Part shown: piece by piece, positions 31,075 through 41,230 of the stretch
Numbering within the stretch: the first letter of the stretch is position 1
How the letters are laid out: each line of letters opens with the position of its first letter
Source: Pasteurella multocida subsp. multocida OH4807
GTDB taxonomy: Bacteria > Pseudomonadota > Gammaproteobacteria > Enterobacterales > Pasteurellaceae
Direction of reading: 5' to 3'
NCBI GenBank assembly: GCA_000973525.1
Contig: CP004391.1
Location: forward strand, 868,001 to 932,000
Length of the DNA: 64,000 nt
Notes under the pieces: generated by a model
What the model was told of the DNA's origin: nothing
Databases searched by the model: none
Seen by the model: only the letters and a program-made list of their open reading frames with translations
Translations under genes and position numbers: made by a program

Positions 31075-33439
31075 CAATTTAAAAATCAAGTTGACTGCTG
31101 AAACAGCAAAATTCACAGAAGAAATCAACAAAGCGAAAGGCGCTCTTGGTGGTTTATCTAAAGCCAAGAGCGGTGTTGATATCGCTAAATTTGCACTAAA
31201 AGGCCTCGCAGTTACGGCTGGTGTTGTTGCAACAGCATTTGCCGCTGCTTCTGCAGTCGCAATGCAAGGTGTGAATATCTACGCTGAGACAGAAAGATAC
31301 CTTGCTCGAACTGAAGCACAATTAAAAGCAACAGGTGCGGCAGTTGGCTTTACTTCTGATGAAATGGATCGTTTTGCTAGGAGCGTTGCAATGAATACGC
31401 TTGCCAGCACTGACGGCATTCGTAATGCGATGTCTGTATTGATGACATTCAGAAGTGTGACGGGTGATATCTTCAAAGAAACAATCAAGCTATCGCAAGA
31501 TATGGCTGAAGTGTTTAAAACAGATGTCGCAAGCGAAGCTAGAAATCTTGGTAGAGCGTTAGAAAATCCAGCAGAAGCAGTATCAATTTTAAAAAGAAAA
31601 GGGATTGAGCTTTCAGACAGTCAACAAGAGTTAATTAAAAAATTCGTTGCAACTGGCGATAAAGCGAAAGCGCAAGAATTGATCTTGCACGAATTACAAA
31701 AACGTGTTGGCGGAGCTGGTGAAGCGGCTGCGAATGACACTGTTGCTGGCGCACTTGATACACTTGGACAAGTCACTGACGAATTAAAAGAAGAATTCGC
31801 ACGTGCGACAGGTGCGACAGATATTTTTAAAAAATCGATCAACGGACTTGCTCGAGCGTTCTTGTGGCTAACACAAGCTATGCGTGGTCCTGATGCCAAG
31901 GTTCACATTGAAAACTTATCTAAACAAGTTGATATTCTTGAGAAAAGTAAGAAAAGTTTAGAAGAAAAAATCAAAGCTAACGGCGGTGATGACGGCTTAC
32001 AAGAAGCGTTGAGGTTCACAAGCGAAGAACTTGAGCGAGCTAGAGAAAATCTCAAAAAATCTAAGAGCGAGCTTGATAAGAAAGAAGCTGATGCAAAACA
32101 GAAAGCCGACGAAGCAAATAAAATCAAGCAAGAGCTAGAGCTTAAAAGTAGACAAGATTCAAGCTTGGAATCATTGAATGCGTTAAATAAACGCTTGGCA
32201 ACTCGTAGAGAAAAACTCACTGATCAATATGAGAAAGATTTAAACATGATTAAATCACTCACATTGAGTGAAGAACAAATTAAAGCACAAGGTTTTAAAA
32301 ATATTGAGGAGTTGCAAAAGGCTCACACTGAAAAATTAACAAAACAGTATAAAGAAAGTCTAGCTGAAATTGAAAAGGCTGAAAATCAAAAAGGGAAAAG
32401 TGGTACAAAATCACTTGCACAAGATCATCTTTCTGCACTTGATCTACGATACGCAAGTGAAACACAAAAGATTGAATTAAATCATCAGTTACAGATTAAA
32501 AAAATTCAGCAAATGTCGATCTCTGAAAAAGATGCTCGCGCGAAAGGTTTTTCATCTGCGCTTGAGTTACGTAAGCACTATCTCGCATTAGAGAATCAAG
32601 CTTTTGATAAAGCGATGACTGATCAAAAAGAGAAAATCAGACGTGAAGAACAAGAACGTTCTGATAAAGTGCGGTCGTTTTTTAACGAAATTCGCGGTAG
32701 TGGGAATGATCCATATGTTCAAAATGACATTATTCGTGATGAACAACTTGCGAAAGCAGAAGAAATGCACAAACAGCAATTGTTAAGTGTTGAAGAATTT
32801 GAAAAAGCGAAAGCAACAATTGAAGACGCATACAGAAAGCGCAAAGAAGATTTAGATAGAGAATCTGCGATAGCGCAATTAAGCGCGGCCGCTTCATTGT
32901 TTGACGGATTAGCCGGTTTAATGGAAGCGACTGCTGGTAGAAATTCTTCTGCATACAGAACGATGTTTGCACTTTCAAAAAGCTTTCAAATTGCGCAATC
33001 ATTACTAAATCTACATGCTGCAGTAATGAAAGCAATGAACGATCCAACAGCTCTTACACCAGCGCAAAAATTTGCAAACATGGCAGCGGTAGCAAGTGCT
33101 GGGGCAAATGTACTAAACCAATTAACGAGCGTGACAATATCTGGTGCGCGTGCAATGGGCGGTCCAGTAGGTGGTGGTCGTGCATATCTCGTTGGTGAAA
33201 AAGGTCCAGAAATATTTGTTCCTGGTGCAAGCGGTCAGATTACAAGTAATGAAAATCTGAATAAAGCACTCGGTGGTGGATCCAATAAAACGGTTGTGAT
33301 TAATCAAACGAATAATTTTGATTCTAGCAATTCAGATAATGTGGAACTCGCTAAGGTGGTGGCAAAACAAACAAAAGCGGTTGTGTATGAAGTGCTTAAA
33401 AATGAAAGTCGTTCTGGCGGAATGTTAGGTGGTAGATGA
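31061..33439 (+). CDS. Tail tape measure protein (gpH-like)
   Basis: A 792-residue protein with TTG start at 31061 preceded by AGGAG. Residues 1-110 include hydrophobic helices (FALKGLAVTAGVVATAFAAASAVAMQG), the middle (about 280-600) is long coiled coil, and a late membrane-like region ends with ARAMGGPVGGGRAYLVGEKGPEIFVPGASG, a frequent tape-measure C-terminal motif. By the usual 0.15 nm per residue its length suggests a tail near 120 nm. Uptake word at 32667. Confidence 0.93.
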   Translation: MNQISNLKIKLTAETAKFTEEINKAKGALGGLSKAKSGVDIAKFALKGLAVTAGVVATAFAAASAVAMQGVNIYAETERYLARTEAQLKATGAAVGFTSDEMDRFARSVAMNTLASTDGIRNAMSVLMTFRSVTGDIFKETIKLSQDMAEVFKTDVASEARNLGRALENPAEAVSILKRKGIELSDSQQELIKKFVATGDKAKAQELILHELQKRVGGAGEAAANDTVAGALDTLGQVTDELKEEFARATGATDIFKKSINGLARAFLWLTQAMRGPDAKVHIENLSKQVDILEKSKKSLEEKIKANGGDDGLQEALRFTSEELERARENLKKSKSELDKKEADAKQKADEANKIKQELELKSRQDSSLESLNALNKRLATRREKLTDQYEKDLNMIKSLTLSEEQIKAQGFKNIEELQKAHTEKLTKQYKESLAEIEKAENQKGKSGTKSLAQDHLSALDLRYASETQKIELNHQLQIKKIQQMSISEKDARAKGFSSALELRKHYLALENQAFDKAMTDQKEKIRREEQERSDKVRSFFNEIRGSGNDPYVQNDIIRDEQLAKAEEMHKQQLLSVEEFEKAKATIEDAYRKRKEDLDRESAIAQLSAAASLFDGLAGLMEATAGRNSSAYRTMFALSKSFQIAQSLLNLHAAVMKAMNDPTALTPAQKFANMAAVASAGANVLNQLTSVTISGARAMGGPVGGGRAYLVGEKGPEIFVPGASGQITSNENLNKALGGGSNKTVVINQTNNFDSSNSDNVELAKVVAKQTKAVVYEVLKNESRSGGMLGGR

Positions 33440-33786
33440 TGACAATTGAAACATTCAAATGGAAATCACAATGGGGTATGACATCTGAAATGACAAAAAA
33501 TGTGGATGTTGTGAAGTTTGGTGATGGTTACGAACAGCGATCATCAAAAGGACTAAATGATCTTATTCAAACATCCAATGTTATTGTCAGATTAAATAAA
33601 CGGGTTCAAGAAAACGATATTAACGAGTTAAAAGTGTTTTTAGCAAAACATCTATCGCTATATGCGTTTTACTGGACTCCACCTGGTAACAGCGGAAATA
33701 TCCTAGTTGTTTGTGATAAATATTCCACAACGGATAATGGCGTATATATTGATTTTGAACTCACATTTAGACAAGTTTTTAATTAA
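33436..33786 (+). CDS. Minor tail protein M
   Basis: A 116-residue gpM-like protein (FKWKSQWGMTSEMTKNVDVVKFGDGYEQRSSKGLN... FYWTPPGNSGNILVVCDKYS). It overlaps the tape measure by 4 bp and is in lambda order. Part of the distal tail tip. Confidence 0.9.
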   Translation: MMTIETFKWKSQWGMTSEMTKNVDVVKFGDGYEQRSSKGLNDLIQTSNVIVRLNKRVQENDINELKVFLAKHLSLYAFYWTPPGNSGNILVVCDKYSTTDNGVYIDFELTFRQVFN

Positions 33787-33823
33787 TGTGATTTATATAG
33801 AGTGGTTTTTCATTGGAGCAAAT

Positions 33824-34474
33824 ATGAGCATTTACGGACAACTTCAACAATACGCCGCACACGGTTGGATTGAATTATTTGAGTTAGATCTCACTAAGTT
33901 TGGCGATATTGTCTATCGTTTCCACGATGGATTAAGCCCGTTAGGACAAGCTATTGTGTGGCAAGGGCAAGAATATACGCCTTATCCAGTGAAAGTTGAT
34001 GGGTTTGCAGTTGATGGGTTAAATCCAGTCAGACCAAGTATTACATTCTCGAACCTTGGCGGTGCAATTACGCTTGTTTTGGCAAAGCTAAAAGGCATTG
34101 AGGGCGCAAAACTCACACGTAAGCGGACAAAGATTATCTATCTTGATGCAGTGAATTTTGAAAACGGCAATTTGACAGCCGATCCGCACGCGCATTTGCC
34201 AGACGATGTTTTCTATATTTCGCAAAAGACTGCGGAAAATCATTTAACAGTCAGCTTTGAATTGTTGCCAGCAACAGATCTTGAGGGTGTGAAATTGCCT
34301 CGCAGACAGATTGTGGCGCATTACTGCACGCATAAATATAAAGGTCAGCTTTGTGGATATACAGGCGATAAGCCGACTTGCTCAAAAACGTTAGCAGATT
34401 GCAAAGCGCATTTTGGTGAGCACGCAGAACTACCGTTTGGCGGATTTCCAAGTGCTGCATATATGAGGGTTTAG
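33824..34474 (+). CDS. Minor tail protein L
   Basis: A 216-residue gpL. The C-terminal part holds four Cys (YCTHKYKGQLCGYTG, TCSKTLADC) spaced 9, 9 and 7 residues apart, the expected ligands for the [4Fe-4S] cluster described in lambda L. ATG 33824 follows TTGGAGCAA; a longer open frame to 33707 overlaps gene M and is not used. Confidence 0.9.
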   Translation: MSIYGQLQQYAAHGWIELFELDLTKFGDIVYRFHDGLSPLGQAIVWQGQEYTPYPVKVDGFAVDGLNPVRPSITFSNLGGAITLVLAKLKGIEGAKLTRKRTKIIYLDAVNFENGNLTADPHAHLPDDVFYISQKTAENHLTVSFELLPATDLEGVKLPRRQIVAHYCTHKYKGQLCGYTGDKPTCSKTLADCKAHFGEHAELPFGGFPSAAYMRV

Positions 34475-34475
34475 C

Positions 34476-35189
34476 ATGAAACATATAGATGATGCAATAG
34501 CGCACGCCAAGCAAAGTTATCCGCACGAAAGTTGCGGTTTTTTTGTGCTTAAAAACGGGAAATTACAATACGTTGCTTGTACTAATCTCGCGCAAGACAC
34601 CGAAGAAGAATTTTTGATCGGTGTTGAGGATTACGCGCGAGCGGAAAAAATCGGTGAGATTCGAACGGTGGTTCACTCGCATCCAAACGAAAGCTGTTTA
34701 CCGAGCATTGCCGACCAAGACGCGCACAAAGTCAGCGGTTTGGAATGGTGCATTATTGGGCTAGAAGATGATGAGGTGTCAACTCATTTTATGCCAGCAA
34801 TTACTGCAATTCCTGATTTATACGGACGAAAATTTATTCACGGCATGACCGACTGTTACGGTTTCGTGCGCGATTGGTATCAACAAGAATTGGGCATTGA
34901 GCTGCCGAACTACAATAGAGTTGACGGATGGTGGAACGAGGGCGGAAATCTCTATGTTGATAACTTCGAACATGCAGGATTCTATCAAGTTAATGATTTA
35001 CAAGTTGGCGACATGATTGTAATGCAGATTAACGCAACTGTACCCAATCACGCAGGTGTATATCTCGGAGATGGTTTAATCGGGCACCACCTCTACGGGA
35101 GACTATCAAGTAAGGACGTATATGGACAATTCTATCGCGACAGAACAACGCACATCATGCGACATACGAAAAATACGGCTCAAGGGTGA
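34476..35189 (+). CDS. Tail tip protein K (JAMM metalloprotease-like plus NlpC/P60)
   Basis: The N-terminal JAMM domain shows HSHP (residues 67-70) with Ser77 and Asp80 completing HxHx(7)SxxD. The C-terminal NlpC/P60 domain has the catalytic Cys in TDCYGFVRDW and His in PNHAGVYLGDGLIGHH. Lambda K has the same two-domain build. It may trim peptidoglycan or process tail parts. The last 68 bp overlap gene I. Confidence 0.9.
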   Translation: MKHIDDAIAHAKQSYPHESCGFFVLKNGKLQYVACTNLAQDTEEEFLIGVEDYARAEKIGEIRTVVHSHPNESCLPSIADQDAHKVSGLEWCIIGLEDDEVSTHFMPAITAIPDLYGRKFIHGMTDCYGFVRDWYQQELGIELPNYNRVDGWWNEGGNLYVDNFEHAGFYQVNDLQVGDMIVMQINATVPNHAGVYLGDGLIGHHLYGRLSSKDVYGQFYRDRTTHIMRHTKNTAQG

Positions 35190-35850
35190 ACTAGGTAAAC
35201 GATTTGGCAAGGTTCACAAACTGGCAGTGAAAACACCAGCAGAGGCAATCCGTGCGCTGTGTGCGATAAAAAAAGGTTTTAAGGCATTTCTATTGAAGTC
35301 AGAAAAACACGGCATTATGTACCGATTTTTAGCACAGAAAGAAGAAATTGAGGGCACGCCAGAAGAGTTTCAAATGCAGTACGGTGCAAAGACAGAATTT
35401 CATCTTATCCCTGTTTTCAGAGGATCGAAACGTGGTGGGTTATTCGGTCTGATCGCAGGTGCCGCACTGATTGGTTTGTCAATCTGGAACCCTGCTTTTC
35501 TTGGTCTATCGACATTTGGCGGAACAGGTATGCTTGCGAATGTTGCGACTGTGCCGTTTATGATTGGTGCATCTCTCGCACTTGGCGGAATTTCGCAGTT
35601 ACTTACGCCGATTCCGAAAATGGATGGTCCACAAGAACGTCCTGAAAATCAGCCGTCTTATTTATTTAATGGCGCAGTTAACACGACACAACAAGGTCAG
35701 CCAATCCCGCTGCTTTATGGCGAGTTGATTGTTGGTTCTGCGGTCGTTTCTGCAGGTTTAACGGATAAAGATATCCCGATTGATAACCGTCAAGAAGAAC
35801 AACAAAGTAACGGCAAACTTGGACTAAAAAAACTTTTCAAGGATTCTTAA
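35122..35850 (+). CDS. Tail assembly protein I
   Basis: The 242-residue gpI-like protein has a beta-grasp-like N-terminal half (IRLKGELGKRFGKVHKLAVKTPAEAIRALCAIKKGF), a glycine-rich hydrophobic stretch (GGLFGLIAGAALIGLSIWNPAFLG) and the LLYGELIVGSAVVSAGL landmark. ATG 35122 after AAGGACGTAT lies inside gene K. Needed for assembly of the J tip. Confidence 0.88.
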   Translation: MDNSIATEQRTSCDIRKIRLKGELGKRFGKVHKLAVKTPAEAIRALCAIKKGFKAFLLKSEKHGIMYRFLAQKEEIEGTPEEFQMQYGAKTEFHLIPVFRGSKRGGLFGLIAGAALIGLSIWNPAFLGLSTFGGTGMLANVATVPFMIGASLALGGISQLLTPIPKMDGPQERPENQPSYLFNGAVNTTQQGQPIPLLYGELIVGSAVVSAGLTDKDIPIDNRQEEQQSNGKLGLKKLFKDS

Positions 35851-35851
35851 T

Positions 35852-38800
35852 ATGAAGCAGATAACAGGGAAAAAAGGTGGGAAAGGCGGCGGCGGTGGTG
35901 GCAGAACACCTGTAGAAGCTAGAGACTCGCTTCGTTCACTTTCCTACGCTAAATTCATTGATGTTATTTCTTGTGGCGAGATTAATGGACCTGTTGATGG
36001 GCTAAAGTCGGTTTATTTTGGTGATATTCCGCTTCAAGATGAGAACGGGAATTTTAACTTTAAAAACGTTGCGATCGAATATCGCACAGGTACTGTAAAA
36101 CAACCACCATCCGAGATTTGTGAAACGACAGAAGTAACAACAGATATTAACACTGAGGTTAAAAAGAATAAGCCAATCATCCGCTCCATTACAGCTCCAG
36201 AAGCCGATATTGCTCGAGTGACAATTACTGTACCTGGATTAAGTCATCAAAATAAAAGCAATGGCGATATTAACGGCACAAAAGTTGAATTACAAGTTGA
36301 GTATCAGGCAAATGGCAGTCAATGGGTTGATGCAGGTCAAATTGTCATTGATGGCAAAACAACATCATCATACAACAGAGAACACAGTTTTAGACTGACT
36401 GGCGAGTCGCCATGGAGTGTGCGTGTAACGCGTTTAACAGAAGATTCTGACAGCCAAACGTTACAAAACAAAACGATTTTTTCAAAATTAACGACAGTAT
36501 TTGAGGAAAAATTAACATATCCAGGTGTTGCGTATGTTGGCGTACAAATTGATGCCGAACAATTTAGCTCAATACCTGCACGAGGCTATCACTGTCGTGG
36601 AATTAAGTTAAAAGTGCCGTCAAATTACGATCCAATCACGCGCTTATATACAGGCGACTGGGACGGCACATTTGCTGTTAAATATTCAAATAATCCAGTT
36701 TGGATCTATTTTGATTTACTCACTAACGAAGAATATGGCGCAGGTGAGTACATCAAAGAAGATATGCTCGACAAATGGTCGATGTATCAGATTGCTAAAT
36801 ATTGTGATGAATTAGTGCCTGACGGTTTTGGTGGATATGAGCCACGCTTTACATGCAATGCGTATATACAGACTCGACAAGAAGCAATTAAATTACTACG
36901 CGATCTGACGTCAGTCTTTCGTGCAATGAGTTACTGGGCAAGTGGCACGCAAATACTTGTCCAAGACTCACCGAAAGAGCCGATGTATCAGTTCAACAAC
37001 ACAAACGTTGTAGATGGCCAGTTTAGTCGTTCTGGCTCAAATATTAAAACGCGACACAATGTTGCGCTTGTAACGTGGAACGATCCAAAAAAATTCTTCA
37101 AGCAGTCTGTTGAATACATCGAAGATGCCGACGCTATTATAAAGATGGGCTATATTTCACAAACCGAAGTTGTCGCATTTGGCTGCACTTCACGTGGACA
37201 AGCGAGACGTCTCGGTAAATGGCTACTCTATACAGAGCAACACGAAAGTGAAGTAGTAACATTCTCGTGTGGTCAAGACGGCGCAATCCCTGTTCCTGGT
37301 GAAGTGATTCAAGTATCAGACGTTCACCGAGCTGGCGAAAGACGAGGTGGCCGCGTTAAAGTTGGCTCAACTGTCAGTAACATCATTCTTGATTCGGCAG
37401 TTGAAATCACGAAAACTGCAACAATCAGCATCGTGAATGAAGAAGGTAAACTTGAACAACGCAACATTACACAACGTGGCAGTTTAACAGAGATTAACAT
37501 CAATCCAGCGTTCACTTCTGTAACAGAAGATAGTACGTGGATCATCGCAAGTAGTGACATTGAGCCTGAGCTTTATCGTGTTGTTGCAGTAGCAGAGGGT
37601 GAGAACGGCACTTATACGATTAGTGCAGTAAGTTACAATCCGTCAAAATTCGCACATATTGAAAATGGCGAGAACCTGATTGAATACGATACAACGAACA
37701 ATACGCTAGAAACAGGCGTTAAAAATGTTGTAATCAGTGATGAAATCTATCGTGGACTGGGTGGTAGTATTCAAACTAAGATCGTTGTAAGTTACGAGCC
37801 TGCAACCTCGCTCACATCGCGTTATCAAGTTGAGTATCGCGCAGGTAATGATAATTGGCAGCAGTTAGAGCCGACAACACTAACGTCTGTAGACATTCCA
37901 AATGTTAGAGATGGCATTGCTTATCAGATTCGGATCAAAACAAGTAACGTCTTGGGTATGTGGTCACATGATGATCCTGTAACAACATACGAGCCAATCG
38001 GTAAGCTACGTCCACCACACGATGTTACTAACCTGCGTCACAAAGTGGTGGCGCAAGAAGGTGTGTTCTTGGTTTGGGATTTGTCACCCGACATCGATCT
38101 TGAGTATTACGAGATTAAAAAAGGTGACACTTATGAATCAGCGCAACTTGTTGCGAAAATCAAAGCTAATGAGTTTAATCTCGGTTTTATTCAAGCTGGC
38201 AATCATAAGTATTGGTTAAGTGCGGTTGATTCATCAGAAGTGAGATCTGAAACGCCAACAGAAATTCAATTCACTATTTCAAGCGGTGAAGTTATCAATC
38301 TAAACGCCGAAATTGTCGGCGATGAGGTATTGCTGACATGGAATGAAACGCAAAACAATTCATTCTCGACAGAGCTTTACGAAGTGAAGAAAGATAATGA
38401 AGTGCTTGCGTTAGTGAAAAGTACCTCGTTTAAGTTCAAAGCGGATTTTAGCGGTAACAAGACGTTCAAAGTGACAGCAATCGATCTTGGTGAAAATCGA
38501 AGTGAACTAGCACAAGCGCAGTTGATCATTCATCAACCGACACAAGTTAGCATTTCTCAACAAGTTATTGATAACTACGTCATGTTGCGTTGGCAAAGTG
38601 CGAAAGCGACATTGCCGATTGTCTATTACGAGTTGAAAAAAGGCGACACGTTCGACAATGCTGAGTTCATCACTAACATTGACGGATTAGCGTTTCCTCA
38701 GTTCGAAACTGTTGGTGGATTGTACAAATACTGGATCGTCGGTGTAGATAGCGCAGGCAATCGTGGTGAGCCTCAGTTCACGCATGCGAATGTTGCACAA

Positions 38801-39505
38801 CCGCCTGATTATATACTGAAATACGACTACAACAGCGAATATGATGGTACGAAAAACGGATCGGATAAGATCGACGGTAAACTTTATCTTCCGCTCAAAA
38901 AAGAGACGTGGAAGCAACACTTTCAGTCAAACAATTTCACCTCGCCAAAATCACAAATTGATCGCGGATTTCCACTTTATCTACAGCCAACTGCTGCAAG
39001 TGGATTTTATGAAGAAGAAATGGATTATGGCACTGTATTAGCATCATCAAAGATCTCACTCACTCCAAAAATTGTGAGTGCGGGTAATTATGATATTAGC
39101 TATTACATTGCAGTAAAAGAAAAGGCAAGTGATAGTTGGCGCGAACACAATCAAGCGTCTGTGTATGAGACGAATTTTAGATATTTGAAATTCAGAATCA
39201 CAGTAAGCAATGCACGACAATCTGTTGTTATTGAGCAATTGAATTTGAAACTCGATCAGAAACAGAAAACCGATGGCGGAACAGTGCAAGCTAACGCAAG
39301 CGATGTGAATGGAACGTGGGTAAGCTTTTCTACGGAGTTTATCGATGCGTCAATTCCTGTTCTCACACCACAATCTAAACAACCACTTTTTGCAACATCA
39401 GACTTTAAAGATGAGCCGCGACCAAAAGGATTTTACGTTTTCTTATTCGACAAGAATGGAAATCGCGTAAGCGGTAAAGTTGGCTGGGTTGTAAAAGGGG
39501 TATAA
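35852..39505 (+). CDS. Central tail fibre / host-specificity protein J
   Basis: A 1217-residue gpJ. It has a Gly-rich N-terminus (KKGGKGGGGGG), the conserved J core (RDSLRSLSYAKFIDVISCGEINGPVDGLKSVYFGD... FDLLTNEEYGAG), a fibronectin-III-like domain (about 640-720), then three tandem modules of about 95 residues that each contain a YYE(I/L/V)KKGD...KYW..(A/G)VDS.G-type core. The C-terminal 200 residues are probably the receptor-binding end. Uptake word at 38218. Confidence 0.93.
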   Translation: MKQITGKKGGKGGGGGGRTPVEARDSLRSLSYAKFIDVISCGEINGPVDGLKSVYFGDIPLQDENGNFNFKNVAIEYRTGTVKQPPSEICETTEVTTDINTEVKKNKPIIRSITAPEADIARVTITVPGLSHQNKSNGDINGTKVELQVEYQANGSQWVDAGQIVIDGKTTSSYNREHSFRLTGESPWSVRVTRLTEDSDSQTLQNKTIFSKLTTVFEEKLTYPGVAYVGVQIDAEQFSSIPARGYHCRGIKLKVPSNYDPITRLYTGDWDGTFAVKYSNNPVWIYFDLLTNEEYGAGEYIKEDMLDKWSMYQIAKYCDELVPDGFGGYEPRFTCNAYIQTRQEAIKLLRDLTSVFRAMSYWASGTQILVQDSPKEPMYQFNNTNVVDGQFSRSGSNIKTRHNVALVTWNDPKKFFKQSVEYIEDADAIIKMGYISQTEVVAFGCTSRGQARRLGKWLLYTEQHESEVVTFSCGQDGAIPVPGEVIQVSDVHRAGERRGGRVKVGSTVSNIILDSAVEITKTATISIVNEEGKLEQRNITQRGSLTEININPAFTSVTEDSTWIIASSDIEPELYRVVAVAEGENGTYTISAVSYNPSKFAHIENGENLIEYDTTNNTLETGVKNVVISDEIYRGLGGSIQTKIVVSYEPATSLTSRYQVEYRAGNDNWQQLEPTTLTSVDIPNVRDGIAYQIRIKTSNVLGMWSHDDPVTTYEPIGKLRPPHDVTNLRHKVVAQEGVFLVWDLSPDIDLEYYEIKKGDTYESAQLVAKIKANEFNLGFIQAGNHKYWLSAVDSSEVRSETPTEIQFTISSGEVINLNAEIVGDEVLLTWNETQNNSFSTELYEVKKDNEVLALVKSTSFKFKADFSGNKTFKVTAIDLGENRSELAQAQLIIHQPTQVSISQQVIDNYVMLRWQSAKATLPIVYYELKKGDTFDNAEFITNIDGLAFPQFETVGGLYKYWIVGVDSAGNRGEPQFTHANVAQPPDYILKYDYNSEYDGTKNGSDKIDGKLYLPLKKETWKQHFQSNNFTSPKSQIDRGFPLYLQPTAASGFYEEEMDYGTVLASSKISLTPKIVSAGNYDISYYIAVKEKASDSWREHNQASVYETNFRYLKFRITVSNARQSVVIEQLNLKLDQKQKTDGGTVQANASDVNGTWVSFSTEFIDASIPVLTPQSKQPLFATSDFKDEPRPKGFYVFLFDKNGNRVSGKVGWVVKGV

Positions 39506-39518
39506 AAAGGAGTAAACA

Positions 39519-41216
39519 ATGGCAGATTTTAACAAGCCGACAGTCGATAGTCATTACACGCAATTCCCGAATGAAATTAGAGCCGCCATTAGTGCGGCTT
39601 TATCATTTCTAGACGGCGGATCGCATATTAATATTCCGATGAAAGCGAAACGCTGGAATCCAACAAGCAAAATTTTTGAGGAATATAGTGGTACGCAATG
39701 GGTGCCGATGGCGAATGAATACAAGTTGCCAGTTGACTACAATGTTTTGCTTAATAAGCCAGTTCCGTCGTCATCAACAAACAGTAACAGCGAAACGACA
39801 TTCGCAAATTCAAAAGCTGTGAAAATTGTACATGATTTAGCGAATAGTAAACAAAATCCAGCAACTACACTAGCAGGGTATGGCATTACTAACTTCAAAA
39901 TCGAGACAGCAAACGGCAATGCGAATAATTATAAAACGGATGGAAATTATTATTTTGCGAGCGGTCAGAATCTACCAAGCGCAGGCGCATGGCATATTGA
40001 AGTGGTGAGCGGTGGCGCAGCAAACGCAATCAGACAGATTGCAAGGAAAGCTAACGATTCAGAAGTTAAAGAGCGATTTTTTAATGGATCAAGCTGGTCT
40101 GAATGGAAAAAAACAGGCAGTGACGGCTTACCAGTTGGTAGTATTGTCGCTTTCCCAAAAAACATCACTCCAACTGGTTTTTTGAGGGCAAACGGCACGA
40201 CGTTTAATCAAGCGACATACCCAGATTTATACGCTGTAAACGGAAATAGCAATAGATTGCCAAACCTTACTCGTTCTGATGTTGGTATGACAGCGTATTT
40301 TACAACAGATGCAATACCCGACGGATGGATTGCATTTGATAGCATTCGCACAACAGTTACGCAGCAGAAATATCCAGAACTTTATCAACATTTAGTTGCA
40401 AAATACGGCTCAATTTCAAATGTACCACTTGCAGAAGACCGCTTCATTCGTAATGCAGGAAATGGACTAAATGTAGGTCAGACACAAAATGATGAGATTA
40501 AAAAACACGTTCACAGAGTTGGAACGCATTGGATTGGCTCAGATGATAATCGGTACTTTTTTAATTTATCAGAAGCAATTTATGATTCGCGATTAAGAAC
40601 AGCACCGACTAGCGATTCATCTTTAGATGATAACGGGTTTATGCTTCCACTTTTAAGTAGTCCAATGGCCACTGGGGGAATAGAAACTAGACCTAAGTCT
40701 ATCATTTTAAAGCTATGTGTTAAAGCAAAAGATAAATTTAATGACGTGGTATTTTGGATTAAAGCGTTTGGTGAGATTGTTAATACTGGTACATTAGATG
40801 CTGGTACATTAGCGCAAGAGCTTCAGAACAAATCTAACATCAATCACACTCATAATGTGAGTGATATTCTTGATTTCAATCAAATAGTTATAGATCTCAT
40901 CAATCAAAATAATGGATTTACACAGAATTTAGAGCAGAACGGCTGGGTTAGATTGCCAAGTGGTTTTATTGTGCAGTGGGGATATGCGAATTGTAATTAC
41001 GACACGATTCAAACCATTTCTTTCAATATTACATTTGTGAATAAATGTATAGGAATTGTATTTGGACAAACTGGACAAAATGGAAATCATTTACAAATAG
41101 GCAATTATAGTGGGCGTGTCGGCGAAATTAGCTACGGTAACGTAACCAAGACTAACTTTAAACTAGCGAACGATGGTGCTTCATGCAGAGTGTTTTGGGT
41201 TGCAGTAGGCAATTAA
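39519..41216 (+). CDS. Side tail fibre with collar-like repeats
   Basis: A 565-residue fibre protein. The N-terminus attaches to the tail tip (DSHYTQFPNEIRAAISAALSFLDGG). Two tail-collar-like modules follow each other (PVGSIVAFPKNITPTGFLRANGTTFNQATYPDLY and TDAIPDGWIAFDSIRTTVTQQKYPELYQ). The C-terminus resembles gp53-like fibre tips (NGWVRLPSGFIVQWGYA). Likely binds a cell-surface receptor. The stop is followed by an A7-G7 tract. Confidence 0.85.
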   Translation: MADFNKPTVDSHYTQFPNEIRAAISAALSFLDGGSHINIPMKAKRWNPTSKIFEEYSGTQWVPMANEYKLPVDYNVLLNKPVPSSSTNSNSETTFANSKAVKIVHDLANSKQNPATTLAGYGITNFKIETANGNANNYKTDGNYYFASGQNLPSAGAWHIEVVSGGAANAIRQIARKANDSEVKERFFNGSSWSEWKKTGSDGLPVGSIVAFPKNITPTGFLRANGTTFNQATYPDLYAVNGNSNRLPNLTRSDVGMTAYFTTDAIPDGWIAFDSIRTTVTQQKYPELYQHLVAKYGSISNVPLAEDRFIRNAGNGLNVGQTQNDEIKKHVHRVGTHWIGSDDNRYFFNLSEAIYDSRLRTAPTSDSSLDDNGFMLPLLSSPMATGGIETRPKSIILKLCVKAKDKFNDVVFWIKAFGEIVNTGTLDAGTLAQELQNKSNINHTHNVSDILDFNQIVIDLINQNNGFTQNLEQNGWVRLPSGFIVQWGYANCNYDTIQTISFNITFVNKCIGIVFGQTGQNGNHLQIGNYSGRVGEISYGNVTKTNFKLANDGASCRVFWVAVGN

Positions 41217-41230
41217 AAAAAGGGGGGGAT

